Part shown: piece after piece, positions 17,634 through 26,632 of the stretch | How the letters are laid out: every line of letters starts with the position of its first letter | How positions within the stretch are numbered: position 1 is the first letter of the stretch | DNA from: Bacteroidales bacterium | GTDB lineage: Bacteria > Bacteroidota > Bacteroidia > Bacteroidales > P3 | NCBI GenBank assembly: GCA_024400415.1 | Contig: JAKSMS010000001.1 | Coordinates: 1-64,000 of the forward strand | Reading direction: 5' to 3' | DNA: 64,000 bases | Notes under the pieces: generated by a model | The model's database searches: none | The model's input: the letters and a program-made list of their open reading frames with translations, nothing else | Told to the model about the DNA's origin: nothing | Translations under genes and position numbers: made by a program

Positions 17634-18464
17634 ATGAAAAAAGTATTTGCTTTGATGTCAATAGTAGGCCTATTGGCATTCACCAATTTGAATGGTGTAA
17701 TGGCTCAGGATGCAGCTGCTGCTCCTGTTGCAGAAGCTACTGAAGCTGTTGCAGAAGAGGCAACCGACTCTGCAGCTGTTGCTGAAGAAGCAGTTGAAGA
17801 AGAACCAGAAGTTGCTGCTGAAGAAGCAGAGCAGTCCTTCCACCAGGTACTCAAAGAGAAGTACATCCAGGGTGGTGCAGGCTGGATGACCCCAGTGCTC
17901 CTCTGCCTCATCTTCGGTCTTGCCCTCGTTATCGAGCGCATCCTCTATCTGAACATGGCTACCACCAATGTTGAGAAGCTCCTCAAAGGCATCGAAGAAA
18001 AAGTTGCTAAAGGCGACTACGAAGGTGCTAAGAACGTATGCCGCGATACCCGTGGCCCAGTTGCTTCAATCTTCTACCAGGGTCTTGACCGCGTAAACAA
18101 CGGCCTCGAAGACGTAGAGAAATCCCTCACCAACTATGGTGGCGTTCAGATGGCTCGCCTCGAGAGCAACCTCACCTGGATCTCCCTGTTCATCGCACTT
18201 GCACCTTCATTCGGATTCCTCGGTACCGTTGTTGGTATGGTTGGCGCATTCGATGCTATTGAAGTTGCTGGCGATATCAGCCCTACAGTTGTTGCCGGTG
18301 GTATGAAAGTAGCTCTGTTGACCACCATCTTCGGTCTTATCGTAGCTATCATCCTTCAGATTTTCTACAACTATATCCTTACCAAAATCGAGAGCCTCGT
18401 TGCCCAGATGGAAGATGGTTCTATCACCTTCATGGACATCCTCGTAAAATACAGCAAGAGATAG
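17634..18464 (+). CDS. exbB: ExbB/TolQ-type proton channel with Ala/Glu-rich N-terminus
   Basis: 276-residue MotA/TolQ/ExbB proton-channel subunit that harnesses proton motive force for TonB-dependent or Tol-type outer-membrane work. An N-terminal signal-like segment ending in GVMAQ is followed by an alanine- and glutamate-rich stretch (about residues 25-65). A first membrane helix (WMTPVLLCLIFGLALVIER) precedes the conserved pair of helices around LAPSFGFLGTVVGMVGAF and VALLTTIFGLIVAIILQIF. The long acidic periplasmic extension is common in Bacteroidota ExbB. It leads a four-gene set with two exbD genes. Confidence 0.93.
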   Translation: MKKVFALMSIVGLLAFTNLNGVMAQDAAAAPVAEATEAVAEEATDSAAVAEEAVEEEPEVAAEEAEQSFHQVLKEKYIQGGAGWMTPVLLCLIFGLALVIERILYLNMATTNVEKLLKGIEEKVAKGDYEGAKNVCRDTRGPVASIFYQGLDRVNNGLEDVEKSLTNYGGVQMARLESNLTWISLFIALAPSFGFLGTVVGMVGAFDAIEVAGDISPTVVAGGMKVALLTTIFGLIVAIILQIFYNYILTKIESLVAQMEDGSITFMDILVKYSKR

Positions 18465-18518
18465 TAGCATAAGGACTAAGAAGAATTAATCAACAAACCC
18501 TTTAAATCCTTAACTATC

Positions 18519-18953
18519 ATGCAAGAAAAAACCAAAAAACTCGTAACCCTCATAATGCTTGCACTGGCATTAGTGGGAGCGGCTTTGGCTATCGTATTCG
18601 CTTTGAACGAAGCCGAAGGTATGTATTGGGCAGCCTACTGGCTCACTGTAGCTCTGTTCGGCGCCGCATTCGCCCTCATTGCCGTGTTCTTTATTGCAGG
18701 TATCTGCAAAGACAAAAAGAAGCTTGTTAAATTCCTGATCGGACTTGTTGCCGTTATTGCAGTTGTGGTTGTTCTCTACTTCATTGCCCCAGGTATTGGC
18801 AATGTTCGTCCTGAAACCATCGCAAAATACGACGTAACCGAAGGCGTTGCCAAATTCGTTGAGGCAGCCATCTATCTCGTTTACGCCCTCGTTATTGGCG
18901 CAGCCCTTTCAATCGTTTACGTAGAGTGCTCAAAGGCATTCAAAAAGAAATAA
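18519..18953 (+). CDS. Four-helix membrane protein between exbB and exbD
   Basis: 144-residue hydrophobic protein with about four transmembrane segments (TLIMLALALVGAALAIVFAL, LTVALFGAAFALIAVFFIAG, FLIGLVAVIAVVVVLYFIA and a C-terminal helix). Basic loops (KDKKKLVK, KAFKKK) are consistent with the positive-inside rule. I recognise no named family. Its place between exbB (54 bases upstream) and exbD (6 bases downstream) argues for a role in the same proton-driven complex. That is inference from position. Confidence 0.7.
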   Translation: MQEKTKKLVTLIMLALALVGAALAIVFALNEAEGMYWAAYWLTVALFGAAFALIAVFFIAGICKDKKKLVKFLIGLVAVIAVVVVLYFIAPGIGNVRPETIAKYDVTEGVAKFVEAAIYLVYALVIGAALSIVYVECSKAFKKK

Positions 18954-18959
18954 TTCACT

Positions 18960-19544
18960 ATGGCAAAAAGAAAAACTCCAGGTTTGAATACGAGTTCAAT
19001 GTCTGATATCTCGTTCCTGCTGTTGGCCTTCTTCCTGATGGTATCCAGCATCAACTCTGATATGGGTATTGCTCGTAAACTGCCCCCTCCATTGCCACCT
19101 ACACAAGAAAAACCACCAGAGATTCACCAGCGCAACATCTTCGTTGTGAAGATCAACAGCAAAGACCGTCTCCTCTTCGATGGCGAGATTGGAAGAGTTG
19201 AAGATCTGCGTGAACGTGCCAAAACATTCCTCAGCAACCCCGACAACCTCCCCAACCTCCCAGAGAAAGAAGTCGTAGACATTCCTCTGCTTGGCAAGAC
19301 TGAGGTTTCCAAGGGTGTTATCTCTCTGAGAAATGACCGCGGCACTTCTTGGGACATGTACTTCCAGGTTCAGAACGAGCTCGCAGGAGCCATCAACGAA
19401 CTTAAGGATGAAATGTCTTTGGCAAAATTCAGTAAAAAATATGCCGACCTGAAAGACGCACAGCGCGACGCTATCGACAGAGCGATCCCTGTTGCTATTT
19501 CCGAGGCAGAACCAACTAAGGTAGGAGGACAGAACAATGGCTAA
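18960..19544 (+). CDS. exbD: Biopolymer transport protein ExbD, first copy
   Basis: 194-residue ExbD/TolR family subunit. A short cytoplasmic N-terminus (MAKRKTPGLNTSSMSDISF) leads into one transmembrane helix with the conserved proton-carrying aspartate in SMSDISFLLLAFFLM, then a proline-rich linker (LPPPLPPTQEKPPE) and a periplasmic domain. Its 3' end overlaps the second exbD gene by eight bases. Two different ExbD subunits beside one ExbB are usual in Bacteroidota. Confidence 0.93.
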   Translation: MAKRKTPGLNTSSMSDISFLLLAFFLMVSSINSDMGIARKLPPPLPPTQEKPPEIHQRNIFVVKINSKDRLLFDGEIGRVEDLRERAKTFLSNPDNLPNLPEKEVVDIPLLGKTEVSKGVISLRNDRGTSWDMYFQVQNELAGAINELKDEMSLAKFSKKYADLKDAQRDAIDRAIPVAISEAEPTKVGGQNNG

Positions 19545-20010
19545 ATTCGCAGGTAAAAACGAAAAAGAGACCCCAGCACTCAACATGGGATCTATGTCGG
19601 ATATTATCTTTATGCTCTTGTTCTTCTTCATGGTAATCACCACCATGCGTGAGAGCTCTCTCTACGTTAAGATTACCGTTCCTAAGGGTACTGAAGTAAG
19701 CAAACTCGAAAAGAAGAGCTTGGTAAGCTACATCAATGTAGGTTTCCCAATGCAGGAAATGCAGGCCCAGTATGGTACTGATGCCCGTATCCAGCTCAAC
19801 GACCAGATTTCTGACGTGTCAGATATCATCCAGTTCGTAGAGCTTGAGAAAGCTCAGCGTCCAGAAGAAGACCGACCATTCCTTACCATGGCTATCAAGT
19901 CTGATAAGGATGTCAAGATGGGACTTATCTCCGACATTAAGCAGGAACTTCGTACTGCTGGTGCCCTCAAGATCTTCTACAATGCAGCAAAAGACGGAGC
20001 AAGAAAATAA
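19537..20010 (+). CDS. exbD: Biopolymer transport protein ExbD, second copy
   Basis: 157-residue ExbD/TolR family protein with the same architecture as its upstream neighbour but a shorter linker. The transmembrane helix again holds the conserved aspartate (SMSDIIFMLLFFFMV), followed by the periplasmic domain with LTMAIKSDKDVKMGLISDIK, the usual ExbD strand-helix unit. It shares little sequence beyond the helix with the first copy, so the two probably form a heteromer. A strong terminator follows 20 bases downstream. Confidence 0.93.
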   Translation: MAKFAGKNEKETPALNMGSMSDIIFMLLFFFMVITTMRESSLYVKITVPKGTEVSKLEKKSLVSYINVGFPMQEMQAQYGTDARIQLNDQISDVSDIIQFVELEKAQRPEEDRPFLTMAIKSDKDVKMGLISDIKQELRTAGALKIFYNAAKDGARK

Positions 20011-20030
20011 TCCAACTTTGCAATACTCAA

Positions 20031-20057
20031 AGGCCGCAATTATGCGGCCTTTTTTTT
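20031..20057 (+). terminator. Intrinsic terminator after the exb genes
   Basis: AGGCCGC and GCGGCCT arms with a six-base loop (AATTAT), followed by a run of eight T residues. Confidence 0.9.
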
Positions 20058-20129
20058 ATTCACATCAGACAACGAAATAATAACCGCCTTTCGGCGTTAT
20101 ACCTATACTTCAACACACATTCACTCCTC

Positions 20130-20831
20130 ATGTTCCAATTCCGAAAGTTCAGCATCCACGACGATCAGTCCACTATGAAGGTAGGAACTGACGCCGTACT
20201 CCTCGCCACATTGGCCTCCCCAAGCAACAAACCTTACAGCATACTAGACATCGGCACAGGAAGCGGCGTCATCGCACTCATTCTCGCCCAGCGCTATGCG
20301 CTCGCCCAGATAGATGCAATAGACATCGACGCACAATCCATCGCGCAAGCATCCCAGAATTTTTGTCAAAGTCCCTGGAGTTCTAGGCTCCGAGCTATAC
20401 TCTGCGACGCACAACAATACCAGACACAATCCCCCTACGACCTCATTGTTAGCAATCCCCCCTACTTCCAGAACTCACTCAAGGCACCCGATCAACGACG
20501 AACTCTAGCACGCCACAACGACACACTCCCCTTCTCACAACTCATCCACAGCGTCAACAGGCTTCTTGCTCCCGAAGGCACATTCTCATGTATACTCCCC
20601 GTCGTAGAATCCTCCATCCTAGTACGCAACGCTCAATCATCAGGCCTGCACCTTGCCAGCATCATCCACATCCACAACCGACCCGAGAACGACCCTATCA
20701 GAACCATTACTACCTTCACACGCCAATCCACGCCTACTGTCGAAGTGAACCACAGCATTCGCAATTCCGACAACACCTATTCCGACTGGTACCGCCAACT
20801 CACATCCGACTTCTACACCCACCTAAGATAA
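20130..20831 (+). CDS. trmN: tRNA1(Val) (adenine37-N6)-methyltransferase
   Basis: 233-residue class I methyltransferase of the YfiC/TrmN6 family, which makes m6A37 in valine tRNA. The N-terminus (MFQFRKFSIHDDQSTMKVGTD) is characteristic of the family. Motif I follows as ILDIGTGSGVIALILAQR, then the acidic residue in IDAIDIDAQS and the catalytic N-P-P-Y motif in IVSNPPYF. Length is normal. It stands alone between the exb terminator and the remnant near dnaK. Confidence 0.92.
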   Translation: MFQFRKFSIHDDQSTMKVGTDAVLLATLASPSNKPYSILDIGTGSGVIALILAQRYALAQIDAIDIDAQSIAQASQNFCQSPWSSRLRAILCDAQQYQTQSPYDLIVSNPPYFQNSLKAPDQRRTLARHNDTLPFSQLIHSVNRLLAPEGTFSCILPVVESSILVRNAQSSGLHLASIIHIHNRPENDPIRTITTFTRQSTPTVEVNHSIRNSDNTYSDWYRQLTSDFYTHLR

Positions 20832-20903
20832 AAGACGGATAAGTCAGCCAAGCGACTCATTATTCATACTAAATGGTCTATTCTCCTCAACAGAATTCTC
20901 TCG

Positions 20904-21053
20904 CTACCCTTCCTCTTTGGCTGCTTTGCGACGAGCGTTATAGGCATCATTGATACACTTCTTACTTCAGTATTTTGAGTATAATGTCTTAGCATAGAAC
21001 TTGTTACCACATTGTTCACAGACTCTTTCTATTTGAAATTTACTTGCAGGCAT
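20904..21053 (-). pseudogene. Remnant of a zinc-ribbon mobile-element protein
   Basis: From an ATG (complement of 21051-21053) the frame reads MPASKFQIERVCEQCGNKFY..., then a TGA at codon 29, then SKKCINDAYNARRKAAKEEG and a TAG at 20904-20906. The pattern C-x2-C ... Y-[stop]-S-K-K-C is the N-terminal zinc ribbon found in Bacteroidales integrases and excisionase-type proteins. The TGA stands exactly where the third cysteine (TGC/TGT) is expected. Nothing recognisable follows the second stop, so only the N-terminal part of the gene remains. The family assignment is from memory of related sequences. Confidence 0.6.
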
Positions 21054-21109
21054 AAATAAAGTCGAAAATTATACATGCAGCTAACGCATAAAGTCGTAAA
21101 TAATTGTGT

Positions 21110-21131
21110 GGGACAAATATGGGACAAATAT
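21110..21131. repeat. Tandem 11-bp duplication
   Basis: GGGACAAATAT occurs twice in direct succession, just upstream (in the minus-strand sense) of the zinc-ribbon remnant. Confidence 0.8.
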
Positions 21132-21182
21132 AATCAAAAAAAACACTGCTATTAACTCAAAGTATTCAAAGTATATCAAAAT

Positions 21183-21213
21183 AATAGGTGTAAGCATTTG
21201 ACTTACACCTATT
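21183..21213 (-). terminator. dnaK terminator
   Basis: Perfect 12-bp arms (AATAGGTGTAAG and its complement) around a 7-base loop, followed on the minus strand by a T-rich stretch. It begins 34 bases past the dnaK stop. Confidence 0.85.
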
Positions 21214-21247
21214 TAATATTAGATTTGTATTGCTTTGATTTGGTGGA

Positions 21248-23173
21248 TTATTTCACCTCCTCATAGTCTACGTCAGTAACGTTGTCTTGGCCGTTCTGCT
21301 GCTGGTGGGAGTTGCAGTCGCCTTGGCAGTTGGGGTCGCATCCTGGCTGTGGACCTGCCTGACCGGCTTGCTGCTGTGCCTGGTACATATCCTGGCTGGC
21401 TGCCTGCCATGCGGCGTTGATCTTCTCCATAGCGGCGTCGATCTGGGTGCCGTTCTTAGCTGCGTGGGCTGCCTTGAGCTCGTTGAGGGCGTTCTCGATA
21501 GCCTGCTTCTTCTCTGCAGGAATCTTGTCGCCGTACTCTTTGAGGTTCTTCTCGCTCTGGAAAATCATGCCGTCGGCGTTGTTGATCTTCTCAATCTCTT
21601 CCTTAGCCTTCTTGTCGGCGTCAGCATTGGCCTCTGCCTCTGCCTTCATGCGCTGGATCTCTTCGTCGGAGAGTCCGCTGGAGGCCTCGATGCGGATGTT
21701 CTGGCTCTTTCCGGTGGCCTTGTCGCAAGCGGATACGTTGAGGATACCGTTGGCATCGATATCGAAGGTTACCTCGATCTGTGGCACTCCGCGTGGTGCT
21801 GGTGGGATGCCGGCGAGGTGGAAGCGGCCGATGGTCTTGTTGTCCTTGGCCATTGGGCGCTCGCCCTGAAGCACGTGGATCTCAACTTCTGGCTGATTGT
21901 CGGCTGCGGTGGAGAATACCTGGCTCTTCTTGGTAGGGATGGTGGTGTTGGCGTCGATGAGCTTGGTCATCACTCCGCCGAGGGTCTCGATACCGAGGCT
22001 GAGCGGGGTTACGTCGAGCAGGAGCACGTCCTTTACTTCGCCGGTGAGCACGCCGCCCTGGATGGCTGCGCCTACTGCTACTACTTCGTCTGGGTTGACG
22101 CCCTTGGATGGGGTCTTGCCGAAGAATTTCTCTACGATGGCCTGGATGGCTGGGATACGGGTGGAGCCGCCTACGAGGATGACCTCGTCGATGTCGCTAT
22201 TCTGAAGACCGGCATCGCGCATGGCGTTGCGGCATGGCTCGAGAGTGGCCTGGATGAGGTCGTCACAGAGCTGCTCGAACTTAGCGCGGGTAAGGGTGCG
22301 GACGAGGTGCTGTGGCACGCCGTCGGCCACGGTGATGTATGGAAGGTTGATCTCTGTGCTCTGGCTGCTTGAGAGCTCGATCTTGGCCTTCTCGGCTGCC
22401 TCTTTGAGGCGCTGCATGGCCATTGGGTCTTTACGGAGGTCGATATTCTTCTCGGTCTGGAACTCACTGGCGAGCCAGTTGATGATCTTAAGGTCGAAGT
22501 CGTCGCCGCCGAGGTGGGTGTTACCGTTGGTGGACTTTACTTCGAATACGCCGTCGCCGAGTTCGAGGATAGAGATATCGAAGGTGCCGCCGCCGAGGTC
22601 GAATACGGCCACTTTCATATCTTTATTCTTCTTGTCGAGACCGTAGGCGAGTGCAGCTGCGGTAGGCTCATTGACGATGCGGCGAACCTTGAGACCGGCG
22701 ATTTCGCCAGCCTCCTTGGTGGCCTGGCGCTGTGCATCGTTGAAGTATGCTGGTACGGTGATAACAGCTTCGGAGATTTCGGTGCCGAGATAGTCTTCGG
22801 CGGTCTTCTTCATCTTCTGAAGCACGATGGCGCTGATCTCTTGTGGGGTATAGAGACGGCCGTTGATGTCGACGCGTGGGGTGTTGTTGTCGCCCTTAAC
22901 TACTTTGTAAGGCACTGCGGCAATTTCTTGCTGAACGCGGTCGAAGGTCTCGCCCATGAAGCGCTTGATTGAATATACGGTGTTGTGAGGGTTGGTGATA
23001 GCCTGGCGCTTGGCGGGGTCGCCTACCTTACGGTCGCCGTTCTCCACGAAACCCACGATTGAGGGGGTGGTGCGGTGTCCTTCGCTGTTGGCGATTACTA
23101 CAGGCTCGTTGCCTTCCATTACTGATACGCAGGAGTTGGTGGTTCCTAAGTCGATTCCGATGATTTTACCCAT
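21248..23173 (-). CDS. dnaK: Chaperone DnaK (Hsp70)
   Basis: 641-residue ATP-dependent chaperone. The actin-like ATPase domain begins [18 protein letters not shown] and includes [14 protein letters not shown] and [13 protein letters not shown]. The substrate-binding domain has [11 protein letters not shown] and the helical lid follows. The C-terminal tail is Gln/Gly-rich with a CDPNCQGDC cysteine pair and ends in DVDYEEVK, like the EEV tails of other Hsp70s. It is monocistronic: a terminator follows, and dnaJ/grpE are not adjacent. The upstream region carries repeated TGNCA-N3-TGNCA boxes shared with htpG, and no CIRCE element is seen. Confidence 0.99.
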   Translation of the reverse strand: MGKIIGIDLGTTNSCVSVMEGNEPVVIANSEGHRTTPSIVGFVENGDRKVGDPAKRQAITNPHNTVYSIKRFMGETFDRVQQEIAAVPYKVVKGDNNTPRVDINGRLYTPQEISAIVLQKMKKTAEDYLGTEISEAVITVPAYFNDAQRQATKEAGEIAGLKVRRIVNEPTAAALAYGLDKKNKDMKVAVFDLGGGTFDISILELGDGVFEVKSTNGNTHLGGDDFDLKIINWLASEFQTEKNIDLRKDPMAMQRLKEAAEKAKIELSSSQSTEINLPYITVADGVPQHLVRTLTRAKFEQLCDDLIQATLEPCRNAMRDAGLQNSDIDEVILVGGSTRIPAIQAIVEKFFGKTPSKGVNPDEVVAVGAAIQGGVLTGEVKDVLLLDVTPLSLGIETLGGVMTKLIDANTTIPTKKSQVFSTAADNQPEVEIHVLQGERPMAKDNKTIGRFHLAGIPPAPRGVPQIEVTFDIDANGILNVSACDKATGKSQNIRIEASSGLSDEEIQRMKAEAEANADADKKAKEEIEKINNADGMIFQSEKNLKEYGDKIPAEKKQAIENALNELKAAHAAKNGTQIDAAMEKINAAWQAASQDMYQAQQQAGQAGPQPGCDPNCQGDCNSHQQQNGQDNVTDVDYEEVK

Positions 23174-23257
23174 GATTCTATATTTTTTTATTATTAATTC
23201 TTGGTTTTGGTGCTGCCCTTACGTGGGCGCTTTCACTTATAGATATATCAAATCGTG

Positions 23258-23320
23258 TGCCAACTTGCCAGGAGCACCCGAGCGCTGACATTTTGACACG
23301 CAAAGTCTGCCATACCGCCA
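23258..23320 (-). promoter_or_regulatory. Three TGNCA-N3-TGNCA boxes upstream of dnaK
   Basis: On the minus strand, boxes occur at 23308-23320 (TGGCG-GTA-TGGCA), 23286-23298 (TGTCA-AAA-TGTCA) and 23258-23270 (TGGCA-AGT-TGGCA). The last ends 84 bases before the dnaK start and continues as TGGCACACGATTTGA, matching TGGCACACTAATTGA upstream of htpG. A heat-shock regulatory site is likely from this sharing. No specific regulator is assigned. Confidence 0.65.
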
Positions 23321-23435
23321 AATATTAGGCTCAATCTGCCGTGAATGTCATTATGTGGTACATTTTGATGGCAGAGATACAATAATAGCATGCGCACTAC
23401 GTTATAAATCTAATTAGAAAGCAAAATTATTATTT

Positions 23436-24605
23436 ATGACTAAGAAAATACTTCTTTTGGGATCTGGCGAACTTGGAAAAGAGTTCGTGATAGCCTGCCA
23501 GCGCAAGGGCCAGTATGTGGTGGCTTGCGACTCTTATGCCGGCGCTCCTGCCATGCAGGTGGCAGATGAATGCGAGGTGTTCAGCATGCTTGACGGCGAC
23601 GCTTTGGAGGCTGCCGTAAAAAAGCACAATCCTGATTTGATCGTGCCTGAGATTGAGGCAATCCGCACAGAGCGTCTCTATGAATTTGAGAAGCAGGGCA
23701 TCCAGGTAGTGCCTTCAGCTAAGGCTGTGAACTACACCATGAACCGCAAGGCCATCCGCGAACTGGCCCATACGGAATTGGGATTGAAAACGGCCAACTA
23801 CCGCTATGCTGCCACTTATGAGGAGTTTGAAAAGGCTGCCGAAGAGATTGGATACCCATTCATCGTGAAGCCGCTGATGTCCTCTTCTGGCCACGGCCAG
23901 AGCAAAGTGGACAGTCCTGCCGAACTGGCTGAAGCCTGGAAATGTGCTGCCGAGGGCGCACGTGGCGACATCAAAGAGGTGATTGTTGAGGAATTCATCA
24001 AATTTGACAGCGAGATTACCCTGCTTACCGTAACTCAGAAAAACGGCAAGACGCTGTTCTGCCAGCCTATCGGCCACGTGCAGAAGCATGGCGACTACCG
24101 CGAGAGCTTCCAGCCCGCCCCTATCACTCCCGAACAGTTGAAGACTGCCCAGGAGATGGCCGACAAAGTGACGGCTGCCCTTACCGGTGCCGGCATTTGG
24201 GGCGTAGAGTTTTTCTTAAGCGACAAAGAGGGCGTGTACTTCTCGGAGCTGAGCCCACGTCCGCACGACACTGGCATGGTGACTCTTGCCGGAACCCAGA
24301 ACCTAAGCGAATTCGAACTGCATTGCCGCGCTGTATTGGGACTGCCTATTCCTGAAATCACTCAGGAGCGTATGGGCGCCAGCGCTGTAATCCTGAGCGA
24401 GATTGAGAGCCAAGAGAAGCCCCGCTACTCTGGCGAAGAAGAGGTGTGCAAATATTCGAACACCTACCTGCGAATCTTTGGCAAGCCCACTACCCGACTG
24501 CATCGCAGAATGGGCGTAGTGGTAAGCTATGCGCCACTTGGAGGCGACATCAATGCTTTGAGAGACAAGTGCAAGGAGGCGGCCAGTAAGGTAAAAGTGT
24601 ATTAA
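23436..24605 (+). CDS. purT: Formate-dependent GAR transformylase
   Basis: 389-residue ATP-grasp enzyme that makes formylglycinamide ribonucleotide from formate, ATP and GAR in purine synthesis. The N-terminal [19 protein letters not shown] is the family's Rossmann-like start. The ATP-grasp domain shows [17 protein letters not shown] (ATP-binding loop) and [23 protein letters not shown] (metal ligands). Length matches PurT. Use of formate suits a fermentative anaerobe. Divergent from dnaK and convergent with htpG. Confidence 0.97.
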   Translation: MTKKILLLGSGELGKEFVIACQRKGQYVVACDSYAGAPAMQVADECEVFSMLDGDALEAAVKKHNPDLIVPEIEAIRTERLYEFEKQGIQVVPSAKAVNYTMNRKAIRELAHTELGLKTANYRYAATYEEFEKAAEEIGYPFIVKPLMSSSGHGQSKVDSPAELAEAWKCAAEGARGDIKEVIVEEFIKFDSEITLLTVTQKNGKTLFCQPIGHVQKHGDYRESFQPAPITPEQLKTAQEMADKVTAALTGAGIWGVEFFLSDKEGVYFSELSPRPHDTGMVTLAGTQNLSEFELHCRAVLGLPIPEITQERMGASAVILSEIESQEKPRYSGEEEVCKYSNTYLRIFGKPTTRLHRRMGVVVSYAPLGGDINALRDKCKEAASKVKVY

Positions 24606-24660
24606 ACCTTAACGTTGGCGTTGACCTTGATCTGAACTTGATTGAGGCTAGATAATAATA

Positions 24661-24690
24661 AGCCCGACCGAATGGCCGGGCTTTATTGTT
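24661..24690. terminator. Bidirectional terminator between purT and htpG
   Basis: Stem AGCCCGACC with GGCCGGGCT around a GAAT loop, with T-rich sequence on the plus side and A-rich on the other. It lies between two convergent genes. Confidence 0.85.
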
Positions 24691-24710
24691 GTTGATGCCC
24701 TAGGTCTTGG

Positions 24711-26582
24711 CTATATCAGCTTGATGCTGCGGGCTATGAAGTCGGTGAGGGCCTGGCCTTTGAGGAGTCCGTTGGAGAGGAGGGCAAGGTCGGTCATCTG
24801 GCTAACGACCTGCTTCTGATGGTCGGCATCTTTGTCTTCGAGAACCTGCTTCATGAGTGGGTGGTTGATATTCACCACGAGGTTGTACATCTCGGGCATA
24901 TCGCCATAGAATCCCTGCTGGCCGCTGATGGCGGACATTTCTTTATAGCGGCGCATAAACTCGTTCTGAGTGATGATCATTGGCTGCTCGTCGGCCTCGA
25001 GGCTCTCCATCATGACGGTATATTTCTTGCTGTCGAGGAGACCTTCGATGATAGGTTTGAGGGAGTCTTGCTCCTCCTTGGTCATAGACTCAGGAATCTT
25101 GTCGTCGTGCGGCACCAGTTTGTCGGCGACGTCGGAATCGACGCGGACAAAGCGACACTTCTCTACCTTCTGCTCGAGGAGGTTGATGAAGTGGCTGTCG
25201 AGCACGCTGTCAAGAAGGAGCACGTCGTAGCCTTTCTCTTTGGCCTTGGCGATGTAGGCATGCTGTTCTTCGGCGTTGTTGGCGTAGAGGTAGCATACAA
25301 CCTTGTCTTTGTCGGTCTGGAGGGGTGCAATCTTCTCACGGTAGTCGTCCATAGAGAAGTACTGGCCTTCGGTGTTCTTGAAGAGGCAGAACTTCTTGGC
25401 GCGGTCGTAGAACTTCTCTTCGCTGAGCATGCCGTATTCGATGAAGAGCTTGAGGTCATCCCACTTCTTCTCGAAATCTTCGCGGTTGTTCTTATAGAGT
25501 TCTTCTAGTTTGTCGGCCACTTTCTTGCTGATATGGCTGGAGATCTTCTTGACGTTGCTGTCGCTCTGAAGGTAGCTGCGGCTGACGTTGAGAGGGATGT
25601 CTGGCGAGTCGAGCACACCATGGAGGAGCATAAGATACTCAGGCACAACGCCCTCAACCGAGTCGGTAACGAACACCTGGTTGCAATAGAGCTGGATCTT
25701 GTTGCGAGAGGCGTCGATAGTCTTGTGGACCTTAGGGAAGTAGAGGATGCCGGTGAGGTTGAATGGGTAGTCTACGTTGAGGTGAATCTGGAAGAGTGGG
25801 TCTTCGAAGTTCATGGGATAGAGTTCGTGGTAGAACTTCTGATAGTCTTCGTCTTTCAGTTCTGATGGGGTTTTCTTCCAAGCCGGTTCGGTATTGTTGA
25901 TGATGCGCGGCTGCTTCTTCTCTACGCGTTTGGGGTTACCTTTGTCGTCTTTCTCGGTTTCGGAGTCTTCCCATACGCTTTCTTCGCCAAAGCGGATGGA
26001 TACGGGCATGAAACGGCAGTATTTGCGGAGGAGCTCAAGGATGCGGTGCTCTTCTGAGAATTCCTTGCAGTCTTCGCTCAGATGGAGAATGATGTCGGTG
26101 CCGCGCTGCTCTTTAGTGCACTCTTCAAGGGAGAACGATGGGCTGCCGTCGCAGGTCCAATGTACGGCAGGAGCATCGGTGTAAGACTTGGTAACGATCT
26201 CCACCTTGTCGGCAACCATGAATGCGGAATAGAATCCGAGTCCGAAATGTCCGATGAGGTTTTCCTGTACGTCCTTGTATTTTTCGAGGAAGTCGTTGGC
26301 GCCAGAGAAGGCAATCTGGTTGATGTATTTCTCGATCTCGTCAGCACTCATACCGATACCGCGGTCGGAAATGATGAGTTTGTCGCCGTCGAGCTTCACT
26401 TCAACGGTGAGGTCGCCGAGTTCGCCTTTGAATTCGCCACGAGAAGAGAGAGCTTTGAGCTTCTGGGTGGCGTCGATGGCATTAGAGACGAGCTCACGAA
26501 GGAAGATTTCGTGATCGGAATAGAGGAATTTCTTGATGACCGGGAATATATTTTCGGTCGTAACGTTGATATTGCCTTGCAT
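24711..26582 (-). CDS. htpG: Chaperone HtpG (Hsp90)
   Basis: 623-residue bacterial Hsp90. The GHKL ATPase domain shows FLRELVSNAIDAT, DRGIGMSADEIE and IGHFGLGFYSAFMVAD. The middle domain carries VFVTDSVEGVVPEYL and PLNVSRSYLQ, and the C-terminal dimerisation domain follows. Length is typical. Its upstream region (26633-26662) carries two TGNCA-N3-TGNCA boxes like those before dnaK, which argues for shared heat-shock control independent of the mgtC-like gene upstream. Confidence 0.98.
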   Translation of the reverse strand: MQGNINVTTENIFPVIKKFLYSDHEIFLRELVSNAIDATQKLKALSSRGEFKGELGDLTVEVKLDGDKLIISDRGIGMSADEIEKYINQIAFSGANDFLEKYKDVQENLIGHFGLGFYSAFMVADKVEIVTKSYTDAPAVHWTCDGSPSFSLEECTKEQRGTDIILHLSEDCKEFSEEHRILELLRKYCRFMPVSIRFGEESVWEDSETEKDDKGNPKRVEKKQPRIINNTEPAWKKTPSELKDEDYQKFYHELYPMNFEDPLFQIHLNVDYPFNLTGILYFPKVHKTIDASRNKIQLYCNQVFVTDSVEGVVPEYLMLLHGVLDSPDIPLNVSRSYLQSDSNVKKISSHISKKVADKLEELYKNNREDFEKKWDDLKLFIEYGMLSEEKFYDRAKKFCLFKNTEGQYFSMDDYREKIAPLQTDKDKVVCYLYANNAEEQHAYIAKAKEKGYDVLLLDSVLDSHFINLLEQKVEKCRFVRVDSDVADKLVPHDDKIPESMTKEEQDSLKPIIEGLLDSKKYTVMMESLEADEQPMIITQNEFMRRYKEMSAISGQQGFYGDMPEMYNLVVNINHPLMKQVLEDKDADHQKQVVSQMTDLALLSNGLLKGQALTDFIARSIKLI

Positions 26583-26632
26583 AGTAGTACTATTTTATTA
26601 TTATTTCCTACTATGACTATATTCAATTAGTG

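Larger units (their letters stand above)
20832..21247. other. Intergenic region with a gene remnant and the dnaK terminator
   Basis: 416 bases between trmN and dnaK. The region holds a broken zinc-ribbon reading frame on the minus strand (20904-21053), a tandem 11-bp duplication of GGGACAAATAT at 21110-21131, and the dnaK terminator at 21183-21213. No intact gene. Confidence 0.7.

Noticed and set aside
21287..22372. 361-codon plus-strand frame opposite dnaK
   Set aside because: dnaK is unmistakable on the other strand; the frame is a codon-bias shadow.
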